A stretch of DNA of 64,000 nt from Buttiauxella brennerae ATCC 51605 (GCF_001654925.1 NZ_LXER01000035.1:62001-126000); one strand, 5' to 3'. Counted from the stretch's first letter, positions 27,068 through 40,628 are shown. Notes: a model not told the origin generated them from the sequence alone. Numbers and translations are program-made.

Positions 27068-27814
27068 TTACCAGTAGTGTTCAGCAGTCATATGACCCGG
27101 TCGGCGGCGCAAATGTTTGGTCATCTGCCGGGTGTCTTTCAGTAACTGCTGCGTATCACGCACCATCTGCGGGTTACCGCACAACATTACATGGCTCGTC
27201 TCGGTATTCATCGGCAGACCGACAGCCGCTTCCAGCTCACCGCTTTCGATAAGTGCAGGCACTCGGCCGGTGAGTGAACCCGGAAGTGATTCCCGGCTCA
27301 CCACTGTCTGAATGCGTAGTTTCCCTTCGTATTGCTGCTGGAGTTTTTGCATTAATGGCAAATAACTCAAATCTTGCGCATAACGCACAGCATGAAGCAA
27401 AACGATATTCTCGAAACGCTCGAGGCCTTTACCTTCCTGCAAAATCGAAAGATAGGGCCCTAATGCTGTGCCTGTCGCCAGCATCCATAACGTCTGGCAA
27501 TCCGGTATTTCATCCAGCACAAAGAAACCAGCCGCTTCACTCACCAGCATAATTTCATCGCCGGGTTGCAGAGCATGCAGTCGTGGGCTGAGTTTGCCTT
27601 CTGGTACGGTGACCAGATAAAACTCAAGATTGGGATCGCTCGGCGCATTGACGTAGGAATAAGCACGCTGCACGCGCTCACCGTCAATCTCCATTCCAAG
27701 CTTGGTAAATTGCCCGGCAGCAAAAGGAGCGACTGGCGCATGAACAGTGAGACTAAATAGAGCGTCCGTCCAGTATTGAACTTGAGTGACTTTACCTGTG
27801 ACCCATTCCGCCAT
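27068..27814 (-). CDS. fpr: Ferredoxin/flavodoxin-NADP+ reductase
   Basis: FAD enzyme that passes electrons from NADPH to flavodoxin or ferredoxin for iron-sulfur and radical enzymes. From the ATG at 27814 it is 248 residues as in E. coli, beginning 'MAEWVTGKVTQV'. 'RVQRAYSYVNAP' binds FAD, 'LATGTALGPYLSIL' binds NADPH, and the C-terminus ends in the conserved 'TAEHYW'. Upstream codons lack conservation. In E. coli it is induced by SoxS. Confidence 0.97.
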   Translation of the reverse strand: MAEWVTGKVTQVQYWTDALFSLTVHAPVAPFAAGQFTKLGMEIDGERVQRAYSYVNAPSDPNLEFYLVTVPEGKLSPRLHALQPGDEIMLVSEAAGFFVLDEIPDCQTLWMLATGTALGPYLSILQEGKGLERFENIVLLHAVRYAQDLSYLPLMQKLQQQYEGKLRIQTVVSRESLPGSLTGRVPALIESGELEAAVGLPMNTETSHVMLCGNPQMVRDTQQLLKDTRQMTKHLRRRPGHMTAEHYW

Positions 27815-27912
27815 GACCTTCCCCTTGTGTTTCTTTTTCCCTATCTTCACCACAATCTTGAGTGATTTCCAGCCCGTATGAGCTGGAAAGCTCTATCAGA
27901 CAAACGGCAGTC

Positions 27913-28923
27913 TTACAGAATATGTGTTTGAACGTCCGGGTCTTTGCGGTCGAGATAGTGAATCGATTTGATGCGGCGAATGGTGCGCGATTTGCCACGG
28001 ATCAGCAGCGTTTCGGTGGTCGCCATATTCCCTTTGCGGGTAATCCCATCCAGCAAATCACCTTTGGTAATACCGGTGGCGGAGAAAATAACGTTGTCGT
28101 TACGCGCCATATCGTCGAGTTTTAATACCACGCCCGCTTCAATGCCCATCGCTTTGCAGCGTTCCAGCTCTTTCTCACCGATAAGACGGTTTTCGTTGCT
28201 ATCGCCTTTAACGTGGTGACGTGCCAACAGGCGGCCTTGCATATCGCCATCTAAAGCACGAATGACGGCTGCGGAAATCACCCCTTCAGGCGCGCCGCCG
28301 ATACCGTACATCACATCGACTTCGCTATCCGGCATACAGGTCAGAATGGATGCCGCAACATCACCATCAGGGATGGCGAAAACACGCACGCCAAGTTTTT
28401 GCAGTTCAGCAATGGTGGCGTCGTGGCGCGGTTTGGCAAGAATGGTCACAGTGAGTTCACTCAGCGGTTTGTTGAGTGCAACAGCAATGTTATAGAGGTT
28501 TTCAGCCAGTGGCAGATTGAGGTCGATAATGCCTTTAGCACCAGGGCCAACAATCAGTTTTTCCATGTACATGTCAGGCGCATTGAGGAAGCTGCCTTTA
28601 TCGCCCACCGCCAGCACGGCCAGCGCGTTGGCCTGACCCATTGCGGTCATGCGTGTGCCTTCAATCGGGTCAACCGCGATATCGACCGCATCGCCCTGGC
28701 CGGTCCCGACTTTTTCGCCAATGTAGAGCATCGGCGCTTCGTCGATTTCCCCTTCGCCAATCACAATCTGGCCATCAATGTTGACCTGATTAAGCATGAT
28801 ACGCATGGCGTGAACGGCTGCGCCATCCGCCGTGTTTTTGTCGCCACGACCCAACCATTTATAACCTGCCAGTGCTGCGGCTTCAGTTACGCGGGAAAAT
28901 TCAATCGCAAGTTCTCGTCTCAT
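27913..28923 (-). CDS. glpX: Fructose-1,6-bisphosphatase class II
   Basis: Hydrolyses fructose 1,6-bisphosphate in gluconeogenesis; third gene of the glpFKX unit. From the ATG at 28923 it is 336 residues, as in E. coli. 'IVIGEGEIDEAPMLYIGEKV' and 'DPIEGTRMTAMGQAN' carry the metal and phosphate ligands of the lithium-sensitive phosphatase fold. Separated from glpK by 107 bases containing a GC-rich palindrome. Confidence 0.97.
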   Translation of the reverse strand: MRRELAIEFSRVTEAAALAGYKWLGRGDKNTADGAAVHAMRIMLNQVNIDGQIVIGEGEIDEAPMLYIGEKVGTGQGDAVDIAVDPIEGTRMTAMGQANALAVLAVGDKGSFLNAPDMYMEKLIVGPGAKGIIDLNLPLAENLYNIAVALNKPLSELTVTILAKPRHDATIAELQKLGVRVFAIPDGDVAASILTCMPDSEVDVMYGIGGAPEGVISAAVIRALDGDMQGRLLARHHVKGDSNENRLIGEKELERCKAMGIEAGVVLKLDDMARNDNVIFSATGITKGDLLDGITRKGNMATTETLLIRGKSRTIRRIKSIHYLDRKDPDVQTHIL

Positions 28924-28982
28924 TGCACACTCATTTAGCAAGCCTAATTGGGACGGAGTTTAGCACAGGCGGGGTAGGGTGA

Positions 28983-29022
28983 TCCCCTCTCCCGGTGGGA
29001 GAGGGTTAGGGTGAGGGGCAAT
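28983..29022. repeat. GC-rich palindromic repeat (BoxC-like), glpK-glpX spacer
   Basis: TCCCCTCTCCCGGTGGGAGA followed by GGGTTAGGGTGAGGGG: an extended hairpin whose arms also occur at 56133-56218. It resembles the dispersed BoxC-type repeats of enterobacteria; naming is from memory. It could weaken glpX expression relative to glpFK. Confidence 0.65.
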
Positions 29023-29030
29023 TTCAGCAA

Positions 29031-30560
<1,530 letters not shown>

Positions 30561-30566
30561 TCAGTC

Positions 30567-31418
30567 TTACAAAGAAGCATTTTGTTGCGTGGATGCGCTG
30601 GATTTTTCTTCATCTTCAACACAAACATCGCAAGGTAAATGGCGACCAATCAGTTTACGGTAGCCGAAGGCACCTAACGCCGCGCCTACAATCGGGCCAA
30701 ATACAGGCACCAGGAAGTAAGGAATATCACGGCCACCGGTAAAGGCGACATCGCCCCAGCCTGCTAACCAGGCGAAAAGTTTCGGGCCAAAGTCACGCGC
30801 TGGGTTCATCGCAAATCCGGTCAACGGCCCCATTGATGCGCCGATAACCGCAATCAGCAAGCCAATCAGCAGCGGTGCTAACGGGCCACGCGGGATGCCG
30901 TTACCATCATCAGTCAGTGCCAGGATAACGCCCATCAAAATGGCGGTGATCACCATCTCTACGGCAAACGCCTGCACCAAATTGATGTGTGGATTAGGGT
31001 AGGTTGAGAAAATACCCGCTAAATCCAGGCTTTCTACACTGCCGCGCACCATGTGGTGCGTCTGCTCGTAATCGAGGAATAAATTGTAATACAGGCCATA
31101 CACCAAAGCTGCGGCACAGAACGCACCTGCAACCTGTGACACAATAAATGGCACGACTTTACGCTTATCGAAGCAGGCGAACAGGCAAAGCGCGATGGTG
31201 ACGGCAGGGTTAAGGTGCGCCCCGGAAACGCCTGCGGTCAGGTAGATAGCCATCGCCACCCCCAGACCCCAAATGATGCTTATTTCCCACTGCCCGAAGC
31301 TTGCGCCCGCCACTTTTAACGCGGCAACACATCCTACACCAAAGAAAATCAACAATGCGGTGCCCATGAACTCGGCGATGCATTGGCCTTTTAAGGTTGA
31401 TGGAGCTGTCTGACTCAT
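30567..31418 (-). CDS. glpF: Glycerol facilitator (aquaglyceroporin)
   Basis: Inner-membrane channel for glycerol. 283 residues with six membrane helices and two half-helices carrying the NPA boxes 'GAHLNPAVTIAL' (near 68) and 'GFAMNPARDFGP' (near 203); the aspartate after the second NPAR is typical of glycerol channels rather than water channels. First gene of glpFKX, behind GlpR and CRP sites. Confidence 0.97.
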   Translation of the reverse strand: MSQTAPSTLKGQCIAEFMGTALLIFFGVGCVAALKVAGASFGQWEISIIWGLGVAMAIYLTAGVSGAHLNPAVTIALCLFACFDKRKVVPFIVSQVAGAFCAAALVYGLYYNLFLDYEQTHHMVRGSVESLDLAGIFSTYPNPHINLVQAFAVEMVITAILMGVILALTDDGNGIPRGPLAPLLIGLLIAVIGASMGPLTGFAMNPARDFGPKLFAWLAGWGDVAFTGGRDIPYFLVPVFGPIVGAALGAFGYRKLIGRHLPCDVCVEDEEKSSASTQQNASL

Positions 31419-31502
31419 AATAGGGTCCTGAAGGCAAAATTAATGATTATTGTTTGTTCGGGCATTCCCTGCCGCGCAGGTACCATGTAGGTATAGTGTT
31501 AA

Positions 31503-31539
31503 TTTATCGTTAACGAACATAAACGAGAAATATCGAACG
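31503..31539. promoter_or_regulatory. Tandem GlpR operators upstream of glpF
   Basis: Two half-overlapping sites, TTTATCGTTAACGAACATAA and AAACGAGAAATATCGAACG, close to the consensus WATGTTCGWT-AWCGAACATW. They lie 85-120 bases before glpF, where the glycerol-3-phosphate repressor acts in E. coli. Confidence 0.7.
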
Positions 31540-31544
31540 CTGAT

Positions 31545-31566
31545 TTTGTGTTGCTCGTCATAAAAA
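31545..31566. promoter_or_regulatory. CRP site upstream of glpF
   Basis: TTTGTGTTGCTCGTCATAAA fits the CRP pattern TGTGA-N6-TCACA with mismatches in the right arm, just upstream of the GlpR sites. The remaining 31570-31820 stretch shows no gene or other element I can support. Confidence 0.6.
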
Positions 31567-31822
31567 TGAGCGATTTCGCGCCAAGGTGTGCGCATTATCA
31601 CCCAGAAAAGACAACGTAAACGCTCATGGAACGCTTCACGACGTTAACAAATAGTGATTTTATTACGCCTCGTCATTCGGTATAAGCCGAAAAACGTCAT
31701 GTTACGCAAAGAGCGCTTGAACTCACTGGACACGGCTACTCACGCTACTTACAATCGAGACACGCTGCGTGGTGCGCATATATTCATAAGGTGTCTTCGG
31801 GGAATATCCGGAACGGGGGATT

Positions 31823-31949
31823 TATACCCATCATCCTTCAAGCTGCAGGGGCGTTGGCTGCGCTCACTTACCCGAATCACTTACTGAAGTAAGCTCATCG
31901 GGATAAGCTCCCTGGCCGCCTACCTGCAACTCGAATGCTAACGGGTATA
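31823..31949. repeat. ERIC element 4, upstream of zapB
   Basis: 127 bases from TATACCCATCATCCTTCAAG to CGAATGCTAACGGGTATA. More diverged than elements 1-3, but the ends remain complementary. It finishes 40 bases before the zapB start. Confidence 0.9.
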
Positions 31950-31988
31950 GACATCCATCAACGCCTTGCAATTCAGGAGAGGTTCGAA

Positions 31989-32228
31989 ATGTCATTTGAA
32001 GTGTTTGAGAAACTGGAAGCAAAAGTACAGCAGGCGATTGATACCATTACCCTGCTGCAGATGGAAATCGAAGAACTGAAAGAGACGAACACCAATCTGT
32101 CTCAGCAAGTTCAGCAATCTCAGAGCAATCATGAAGAATTAGTACGCGAAAACAATTCTCTGAAAGAGCAACAGCACGTGTGGCAGGATCGTCTGCACGC
32201 CCTGCTGGGTAAAATGGAAGAAGTGTAA
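31989..32228 (+). CDS. zapB: Cell division protein ZapB
   Basis: Small cytoplasmic coiled-coil that links the Z-ring protein ZapA to MatP. From the ATG at 31989 (with GGAGAGG 7-9 bases before) it has 79 residues, starting '[18 protein letters not shown]'. The whole protein is heptad-patterned and ends 'LLGKMEEV'. The open frame extends 18 codons upstream into unrelated sequence. Two residues shorter than E. coli ZapB at the N-terminus. Confidence 0.96.
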   Translation: MSFEVFEKLEAKVQQAIDTITLLQMEIEELKETNTNLSQQVQQSQSNHEELVRENNSLKEQQHVWQDRLHALLGKMEEV

Positions 32229-32246
32229 GACCACAGCTTCAATAAA

Positions 32247-32274
32247 AACGGGCGCCCCAGGGCGCCCGTTTTGT
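32247..32274. terminator. Bidirectional terminator, zapB/rraA
   Basis: AACGGGCGCC-CCAG-GGCGCCCGTT followed by TTG, with an A-run on the left; it serves both convergent genes. Confidence 0.92.
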
Positions 32275-32286
32275 TATTCGATTTTG

Positions 32287-32772
32287 TTACTCAATATCAA
32301 GGGGATCTTCGGAAAGAATAATACCGGTGTTATCCGCATACAGATGGTCGCCGGAGAAGAATGTCACGCCGCCAAAGTTAACGCGCACGTCACTTTCGCC
32401 AACGCCAACGCCAGCAGAGCCAACAGGAATGGCGGCAATTGCCTGAATACCAATATCCAGTTCTTCCAGGTCATCTACCTGGCGTACTGCACCGTATACC
32501 ACGAGGCCTTCCCACTCATTTTGAGTCGCCAGACGGGCAAGTTCCGCATCAATCAAAGCTCGGCGAACAGAGCCACCGCCATCGATCACCAAAACACGGC
32601 CACGGCCATTTTGTTCGAGCAGATCATACAACAATCCGTTGTCCTCGAAACATTTCACCGTGATGATTTGCCCGCCAAAGGACGACCGCCCACCGAAGTT
32701 GGAAAACAGCGGTTCAACGACGTTGACATCTTCCTGATAGATGTCGCAAAGCTCGGAAGTATCATATTTCAT
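32287..32772 (-). CDS. rraA: RNase E activity regulator RraA
   Basis: Trimeric protein that binds the C-terminal region of RNase E and masks its RNA and degradosome sites. 161 residues from the ATG at 32772, identical in length to E. coli; an alternative start 8 codons upstream lacks conservation. '[18 protein letters not shown]', '[13 protein letters not shown]' and '[17 protein letters not shown]' are the family blocks. Downstream of menA by 92 bases. Confidence 0.96.
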   Translation of the reverse strand: MKYDTSELCDIYQEDVNVVEPLFSNFGGRSSFGGQIITVKCFEDNGLLYDLLEQNGRGRVLVIDGGGSVRRALIDAELARLATQNEWEGLVVYGAVRQVDDLEELDIGIQAIAAIPVGSAGVGVGESDVRVNFGGVTFFSGDHLYADNTGIILSEDPLDIE

Positions 32773-32864
32773 AGGATTAAGGTTCTGTTGCTGCATGAGT
32801 TGTCAGTATATCGCTTAATCTCAACTGTTGGCAAAATCATCAATTGTTAATTGATATTTGTCAG

Positions 32865-33794
32865 CTAAAACGACACCGTACTGAGCACAACTCCTACCGC
32901 AAACAATACGTTAGCAAGCAATGCGGCTTTTACTGTGCGTTCAAGCATTGGGCGCATGGCAACCGGCTCCATCTCACGCAGTACGAAACGCGCCTGCTTA
33001 ATCAGTAGTGGTGCTGCAAGCACAAACAGCCATCCCCACAGGCTTTGCAGCCACACCAGGTTAAATACCGCCAGGCACGCCAGCGCCCCAATCAACAGGC
33101 AAGCATGATAGCGACGGGCAAGTACCGGGCCCAGGCGCACAGCCAACGTGTTTTTACCGTTCTCACGGTCACTGTCGATATCGCGTAAGTTATTGATGTT
33201 AAGCACAGCTGTTGCCAGTAATCCGCAAGCCGTGGCGGGTAAAAACACTAATGGTGCGAGAGCATGAGCCTGCAGATACCAGGTACCAGCCACACTTAAC
33301 CAACCAAAAAAGACCAGTACTGAAATGTCTCCAAGCCCCATGTAACCATAAGGGCGAGTTCCGACGGTGTAGGTAATAGCCGCGATGATAGCCAGCAAAC
33401 CGAGCACCAGGAAACCGAGAAAATCTGCCAGCGTACGGCAAGCAACCGCGACCAGCGCCAGGCCAGAAACACAGATTAATACCACCGTGATAACCAGCGC
33501 CCTTTTCATCTGCGCCTGGGTAATCACGCCTTTTTGCATTCCGCGCAATGGCCCGATTCTGTCTTCTTTGTCGCTGCCTTTTACCGCATCACCGTAGTCA
33601 TTCGCCAGGTTTGAGAGGATTTGCAGTAACCCGGCAGTCAGCAGTGCCAGCAATGCAATTGCGGGGTTGAACACGCCTTGCCAGAAAGCCAACGCGGATC
33701 CACAGACGATAGAGGCAAATGCCAGTGGTAATGTGCGTGGGCGCAAGCTTTCAAGCCAGGCTTGAGTCGTGCTTACAGAGTGCGATTCGCTCAT
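32865..33794 (-). CDS. menA: 1,4-dihydroxy-2-naphthoate octaprenyltransferase
   Basis: UbiA-family membrane enzyme that attaches the prenyl tail in menaquinone synthesis. 309 residues from the ATG at 33794. The two aspartate-rich motifs are 'NLANDYGDAVKGSD' near residue 70 and 'NNLRDIDSDRENGK' near 205, with about eight or nine membrane helices. Read from the strand of hslVU but separated by the hslU terminator. Confidence 0.97.
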   Translation of the reverse strand: MSESHSVSTTQAWLESLRPRTLPLAFASIVCGSALAFWQGVFNPAIALLALLTAGLLQILSNLANDYGDAVKGSDKEDRIGPLRGMQKGVITQAQMKRALVITVVLICVSGLALVAVACRTLADFLGFLVLGLLAIIAAITYTVGTRPYGYMGLGDISVLVFFGWLSVAGTWYLQAHALAPLVFLPATACGLLATAVLNINNLRDIDSDRENGKNTLAVRLGPVLARRYHACLLIGALACLAVFNLVWLQSLWGWLFVLAAPLLIKQARFVLREMEPVAMRPMLERTVKAALLANVLFAVGVVLSTVSF

Positions 33795-33817
33795 AGTTCT
33801 CTCTGTTAGATATAAAA

Positions 33818-33843
33818 AAATGGAGGGCATAAGCCCTCCATTT
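33818..33843 (-). terminator. hslVU terminator
   Basis: AAATGGAGGGC-TTAT-GCCCTCCA followed by seven T on the minus strand, between hslU and menA. Confidence 0.92.
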
Positions 33844-33870
33844 CAAATGAAGAAAATACGTTGAGCGCGA

Positions 33871-35205
33871 TTATAGGATAAAACGGCTCAAGTCTTCATC
33901 TGCTACCAACTCATCCAGATGCTTACTGACGTATTCACCGTCAATCAGAATGGATTGGCCGTTCATTTCGCTGGCATCGTAAGAGATGTCTTCAACCAAG
34001 CGTTCCAGAACAGTGTGCAAACGACGCGCACCGATGTTTTCGGTGGACTCGTTCACTTGCCATGCGGCCTGAGCAATGCGGCGAATACCATCTTCGGTGA
34101 AGTCGATATTCACGCCTTCGGTGCCTAGCAGCGCTTTGTACTGCACGGTGATAGACGCGTTTGGCTCAGTCAGAATGCGCTCGAAATCTTCAACAGTCAG
34201 TGCCTGAAGTTCCACACGAATTGGCAGACGACCCTGCAATTCAGGAATCAGGTCTGATGGACTTGCCACCTGGAATGCGCCAGATGCGATAAACAGGATG
34301 TGGTCAGTTTTGACCATACCGTGTTTAGTCGAAACGGTGCAGCCTTCAACCAGTGGCAGTAAGTCACGCTGAACGCCTTCACGAGAAACGTCCGGGCCGG
34401 AGCTGTTGCCACCACGCTTACAGATCTTGTCGATCTCATCGATGAACACGATACCGTGTTGCTCGACGGCATCAATGGCGTCTTGCTTCAGTTCTTCCGG
34501 GTTCACCAGTTTCGCGGCTTCTTCTTCAATCAGAAGTTTCATCGCCTCTTTGATTTTCAGCTTGCGTGGTTTTTGCTTCTGACCGCCCAGGTTCTGGAAC
34601 ATAGACTGCAACTGGCTGGTCATTTCTTCCATGCCCGGAGGAGCCATGATTTCAACTCCCATCGGTGCTGCAGCCAGATCGATTTCAATTTCTTTATCGT
34701 CTAACTGGCCTTCACGCAATTTCTTACGGAAAGACTGACGCGCGGTAGATGGCTCAGGTGCCGTTTCGTTTTGGCCCCAGTTGTTCTTAGCTGGTGGGAT
34801 CAGCACATCAAGAATGCGTTCTTCGGCCATCTCTTCGGCACGGTAGCGGTTTTTCTCGATGGACTGCAGGCGAACCATTTTCATCGCGGAATCGGTCAGA
34901 TCGCGGATGATAGAATCAACTTCTTTACCAACATAACCCACTTCGGTGAATTTGGTGGCTTCGACTTTGATGAACGGTGCGTTGGCAAGTTTTGCCAGTC
35001 GACGGGCGATTTCGGTTTTACCGACACCGGTTGGGCCGATCATCAGAATGTTTTTTGGCGTAACTTCATGGCGCAGCTCTTCATTAAGCTGCATACGGCG
35101 CCAGCGGTTACGCAGCGCAATCGCCACGGAACGCTTGGCATTGTCCTGGCCAATGATGTGTTTATTCAGTTCGCTGACAATTTCGCGTGGAGTCATTTCA
35201 GACAT
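33871..35205 (-). CDS. hslU: HslU ATPase of the HslVU protease
   Basis: AAA+ unfoldase that feeds proteins to HslV. 444 residues. Walker A '[13 protein letters not shown]' near residue 57, Walker B '[10 protein letters not shown]' near 250, an inserted I domain between about 110 and 240, and the C-terminal 'DLSRFIL' tail that docks into HslV. Starts 9 bases after hslV. Confidence 0.97.
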   Translation of the reverse strand: MSEMTPREIVSELNKHIIGQDNAKRSVAIALRNRWRRMQLNEELRHEVTPKNILMIGPTGVGKTEIARRLAKLANAPFIKVEATKFTEVGYVGKEVDSIIRDLTDSAMKMVRLQSIEKNRYRAEEMAEERILDVLIPPAKNNWGQNETAPEPSTARQSFRKKLREGQLDDKEIEIDLAAAPMGVEIMAPPGMEEMTSQLQSMFQNLGGQKQKPRKLKIKEAMKLLIEEEAAKLVNPEELKQDAIDAVEQHGIVFIDEIDKICKRGGNSSGPDVSREGVQRDLLPLVEGCTVSTKHGMVKTDHILFIASGAFQVASPSDLIPELQGRLPIRVELQALTVEDFERILTEPNASITVQYKALLGTEGVNIDFTEDGIRRIAQAAWQVNESTENIGARRLHTVLERLVEDISYDASEMNGQSILIDGEYVSKHLDELVADEDLSRFIL

Positions 35206-35214
35206 GGGGATTCC

Positions 35215-35745
35215 TTACGCCTTAGACGCTAATTCTTCAATAGTATGGAAATGGTTGGTGTAGATGCAGATATCACCGGCAATCCCCAGCGATTTCTCTA
35301 CGATGTCACGAGCACCCAGTTCGGTGTTATCCAGAAGTGCACGTGCCGCTGCCTGCGCATACGGGCCACCTGAACCAATTGCAATCAGATCATCTTCTGG
35401 CTGAATCACATCACCATTACCGGTGATGATAAGAGATGAATTTTCATCGGCGACGGCAAGCAACGCTTCGAGCTTGCGCAGCATGCGATCGGTACGCCAG
35501 TCTTTTGCCAGTTCAACCGCAGCTTTCACCAGGTGGCCCTGGTGCATTTCTAGCTTGCGCTCAAACAGTTCGAATAGGGTGAAGGCATCCGCAGTACCGC
35601 CAGCAAAACCGGCAATCACTTTGTCGTTATACAAACGACGTACTTTTTTGACGTTGCCTTTCATTACAGTATTGCCGAGCGTGGCCTGACCATCACCACC
35701 GATTACGACATGGCCGTTACGGCGCACACTTACTATTGTTGTCAC
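35215..35745 (-). CDS. hslV: HslV peptidase subunit
   Basis: Proteasome-like threonine peptidase. 176 residues as in E. coli. After removal of Met1, T2 is the nucleophile in '[20 protein letters not shown]', with K34 in 'NVKKVRRLY'. First gene of the heat-shock operon, behind a sigma-32 promoter and a 5' hairpin. Confidence 0.98.
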   Translation of the reverse strand: MTTIVSVRRNGHVVIGGDGQATLGNTVMKGNVKKVRRLYNDKVIAGFAGGTADAFTLFELFERKLEMHQGHLVKAAVELAKDWRTDRMLRKLEALLAVADENSSLIITGNGDVIQPEDDLIAIGSGGPYAQAAARALLDNTELGARDIVEKSLGIAGDICIYTNHFHTIEELASKA

Positions 35746-35778
35746 GAGCAGACCCCTTATTGCATAAACTGAATAAGT

Positions 35779-35799
35779 ACCCCGATATTATATCGGGGT
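35779..35799 (-). promoter_or_regulatory. 5'-UTR stem-loop of hslVU
   Basis: ACCCCGATA-TTA-TATCGGGGT, a near-perfect hairpin between the promoter and hslV with no T-run, so it is not a terminator. A stem-loop at this place stabilises the hslVU message in E. coli. Confidence 0.75.
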
Positions 35800-35811
35800 C
35801 GAATGCAATTA

Positions 35812-35839
35812 TAGATGGGGGGGATTTTGGGGGTTTCAA
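35812..35839 (-). promoter_or_regulatory. Sigma-32 (heat-shock) promoter of hslVU
   Basis: On the minus strand TTGAAA (35834-35839), a C-rich spacer, then CCCCATCT (35813-35820), matching the sigma-32 consensus. The -35 overlaps the last codons of ftsN. Confidence 0.85.
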
Positions 35840-36807
35840 CCCCCAGCGCCAAGACGAATACAGTTAGAGTGGCCAGCCATCTTCAACTGACTAATGGTAC
35901 CGTCAGCTTTCTCTTTGCCCTTGATTGGGCCAATGACGACGCGGTTCCAGCCATTGTTGGTGGTAATGCGTGAATCAAAACCTTCGAAAGCAAGCTGCGC
36001 ACGGACCGTTTCTGCCTGTTCGGCACCCTTGAAGGAGCCACACTGTACCATCCAGCGTTTCTCATCTTTTGGCTTGTCCTGAGGTGCCGGAGCCTGTTTG
36101 ACCACTTCTTCACGGGTAATCGGCGCTGCTGGTTGAGCGGTTTGCGCCGCTGCACGCTGTTGAGTATGCGGCGGTGTTTGCAACAAATCCTGGTACGGTT
36201 GCTGTGTGGCCGCGGTGGTTCTTGGTTGCTGCTGCACGGTGCGTGGCTGCTGCGTTACAGGTTGCGACTGCTGTTGAACGGCACGTGGTTGCGGCGCAAC
36301 TTGTTGAGCAGTGAACTGCTGTTGCTGCTGAATAACTTTCTGGCGCTGTAGCGTGTGCTGACGCTGTTCAGGTGTCAGCTCATTCCACGGCACTTCATTA
36401 AGCTGAGTCGGTTGCTGGCGCATATCTGCCTGCATTTGCTCTAACAACTGGCGCTGTTCGCTGGTGAGCTGATCTTTATTCTGCACTTCGCCACCGGCAG
36501 AAGGCTCGGTTGGCGCACGCACACCCGTCTGGCGGTTTTCCAGTTCTTTGATATAGCGCCAGCGTTCTTCTGGTTTAGGTGGCAGGCCGTTGCCTGCGAC
36601 TTTGTGCCCAGGCAGCGTTTCGCTTTCATCTTTCTTATGATGAGTAATGAAGTACAGGGCACCAATAAAGGTCACCAGAACGGCGGCCGCAATGGCGACC
36701 ATTGTTGGCGAGACAGAGGGTAGGCTGCGTTGCTTGCTGCGGGTGCTATTTTTCTTACGCCGCGTACCTGCCGATTGCCCGCGGCGTACATAATCTCGTT
36801 GTGCCAC
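35836..36807 (-). CDS. ftsN: Cell division protein FtsN
   Basis: Bitopic trigger of septal peptidoglycan synthesis. 323 residues: basic cytoplasmic tail ('RRKKNSTRSKQR'), membrane helix about 35-54, the periplasmic essential segment around 75-95 ('ERWRYIKELENRQ'), a long Gln/Pro/Thr-rich linker (about 110-245), and a C-terminal SPOR domain from 'KRWMVQCGSFKGAEQAETVR'. The linker is low-complexity and slightly longer than in E. coli. Follows cytR by 89 bases. Confidence 0.96.
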   Translation of the reverse strand: MAQRDYVRRGQSAGTRRKKNSTRSKQRSLPSVSPTMVAIAAAVLVTFIGALYFITHHKKDESETLPGHKVAGNGLPPKPEERWRYIKELENRQTGVRAPTEPSAGGEVQNKDQLTSEQRQLLEQMQADMRQQPTQLNEVPWNELTPEQRQHTLQRQKVIQQQQQFTAQQVAPQPRAVQQQSQPVTQQPRTVQQQPRTTAATQQPYQDLLQTPPHTQQRAAAQTAQPAAPITREEVVKQAPAPQDKPKDEKRWMVQCGSFKGAEQAETVRAQLAFEGFDSRITTNNGWNRVVIGPIKGKEKADGTISQLKMAGHSNCIRLGAGG

Positions 36808-36896
36808 TATTGATTCGCTATATTTTATTCGTTTATCAGCCCGCCATGTTACTTAATGGATATCCCTTTGACCAGAATCCAGTGTCCTAAAGCGGG

Positions 36897-37931
36897 TCAT
36901 TTTCTACTGCCAGGTGCGCTGGTGGAGCCTCGTTCAATGAGCTCACAGTCCAGCAAACGCGAACCACTGCTCACGGCATGACCGTGAAGTTGGTCCAATA
37001 GCAACAGCATAGCCTCTCGCCCAATATCGAATCGAGGCTGCGCTACGGTGGTGAGCGGTGGGTCACAGAACTGTGATAGCGCTATGTCATCAAAGCCCAT
37101 GATCGACAAATCTTCCGGTACACGTAAACCACTGCGCTTAGCCTGAGACAATGCGCCCAGTGCCATTACGTCGCTATGGCAAAAGACAGCTGTCGGAGGA
37201 TTTGGCAGCGCCAGCAGTTGCGATAATGCCGCGGCACCCGCCTCATAGGTAAAGTTACCACGCGCGATGTAATGCGGATCGACCACTGCTCCAGTGCGGC
37301 GCAACGCCTGCACGTAACCTTGCAAGCGGTAGTGGCAAAGTGGCATTTCTTCAGGGCCGGCAATACAGGCAATTTTTTGGTGACCTAATTGCTGCAAGTA
37401 ATAAACGGCGTTAAACGCGGCAGTCAGGTTATCAATATGAACCGTGGGTAATTCCAGCTCAGGGGCAAATTCGTTCGCCATCACCATGGGTGGCAAATTG
37501 CGTTGTTCTTCGATGCTTGCATCAAAAGGAAGGCGCGAGCCGAGCAGTAACATGCCATCAATCTGTTTGGTAATGATCAGATTGATAAAGGTTTTTTCCT
37601 GCTGATTTTGATGGGCGCAATCACCAATCAGCACCAGATAGCCCTGGTCCGCAGCCGTCACTTCAATACCGCGAATGATTTCGCTAAAGAAGGGATCGCA
37701 GATATCCGGGACAATAACCAGAATGGTGCGTGATTCATTACGCTTTAAATTTCGCCCCAATGAATGGGGGAGATAGCCTACGGCTATTGCCGCTTGTTCA
37801 ACACGACTACGAGTGCTTTGCGATACTTTGTCCGGATTCATTAATGCTCTGGACACTGTTGCAGTTGAGACTTTCGCCTGAACGGCAACATCTTTCATTG
37901 TTGCATTGGCAATCTGCTTCTTCGGCTTCAA
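36897..37931 (-). CDS. cytR: LacI-family repressor CytR
   Basis: Repressor of nucleoside uptake and catabolism genes, acting with CRP and relieved by cytidine. 344 residues. The N-terminal helix-turn-helix is 'ATMKDVAVQAKVSTATVSRALMN' in two blocks around residues 11-33, followed by the hinge and a periplasmic-binding-like effector domain from 'RTILVIVPDICDPFFSEII'. 'MLLLGSRLPFDASIEEQRNL' is nearly unchanged from E. coli. Lies between priA and ftsN. Confidence 0.96.
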   Translation of the reverse strand: MKPKKQIANATMKDVAVQAKVSTATVSRALMNPDKVSQSTRSRVEQAAIAVGYLPHSLGRNLKRNESRTILVIVPDICDPFFSEIIRGIEVTAADQGYLVLIGDCAHQNQQEKTFINLIITKQIDGMLLLGSRLPFDASIEEQRNLPPMVMANEFAPELELPTVHIDNLTAAFNAVYYLQQLGHQKIACIAGPEEMPLCHYRLQGYVQALRRTGAVVDPHYIARGNFTYEAGAAALSQLLALPNPPTAVFCHSDVMALGALSQAKRSGLRVPEDLSIMGFDDIALSQFCDPPLTTVAQPRFDIGREAMLLLLDQLHGHAVSSGSRLLDCELIERGSTSAPGSRK

Positions 37932-38096
37932 CTTCTTCTCCTCGCGTGCACTTTACAGGTGCTGACAACGTCCCTGGTGTCTGACCATGCTCACATTCTT
38001 AGCAGAAATTGATGTCGGTTGGTTACAGTTATTTCATTAAAAGTGTGATGGTTGTTGAATTTTTCGATCCGCTTCGCATTACCGCGTGGCTTTGTG

Positions 38097-40448
<2,352 letters not shown>

Positions 40449-40488
40449 AAATAGTGTACACTTTGTACTCCAGAAAATGCGGATCAGT

Positions 40489-40517
40489 TTGCATCCATTC
40501 GCGGGGTTCTGTATGAT
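40489..40517 (+). promoter_or_regulatory. Sigma-70 promoter of rpmE
   Basis: TTGCAT (40489-40494), a 17-base spacer, and TATGAT (40512-40517). The 100-base leader that follows is GC-rich and structured; it may contain an autoregulatory L31-binding element, which I cannot verify by eye. Confidence 0.8.
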
Positions 40518-40628
40518 TCGCCGCCTTTGATGCGCAGTTTTTGGTGTCAAAAAACCTAATTTATCAACTTCGCGCGGTGTCTGGCGTTAGGGCTGGAAGA
40601 GCGGCGCGGCCTTATACAGAGGTTTTCC

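Noticed and set aside
36110-36420. Low-complexity CTG/GTT-rich stretch as a repeat or pseudogene
   Set aside because: It encodes the Gln/Pro-rich linker of FtsN in an intact frame.
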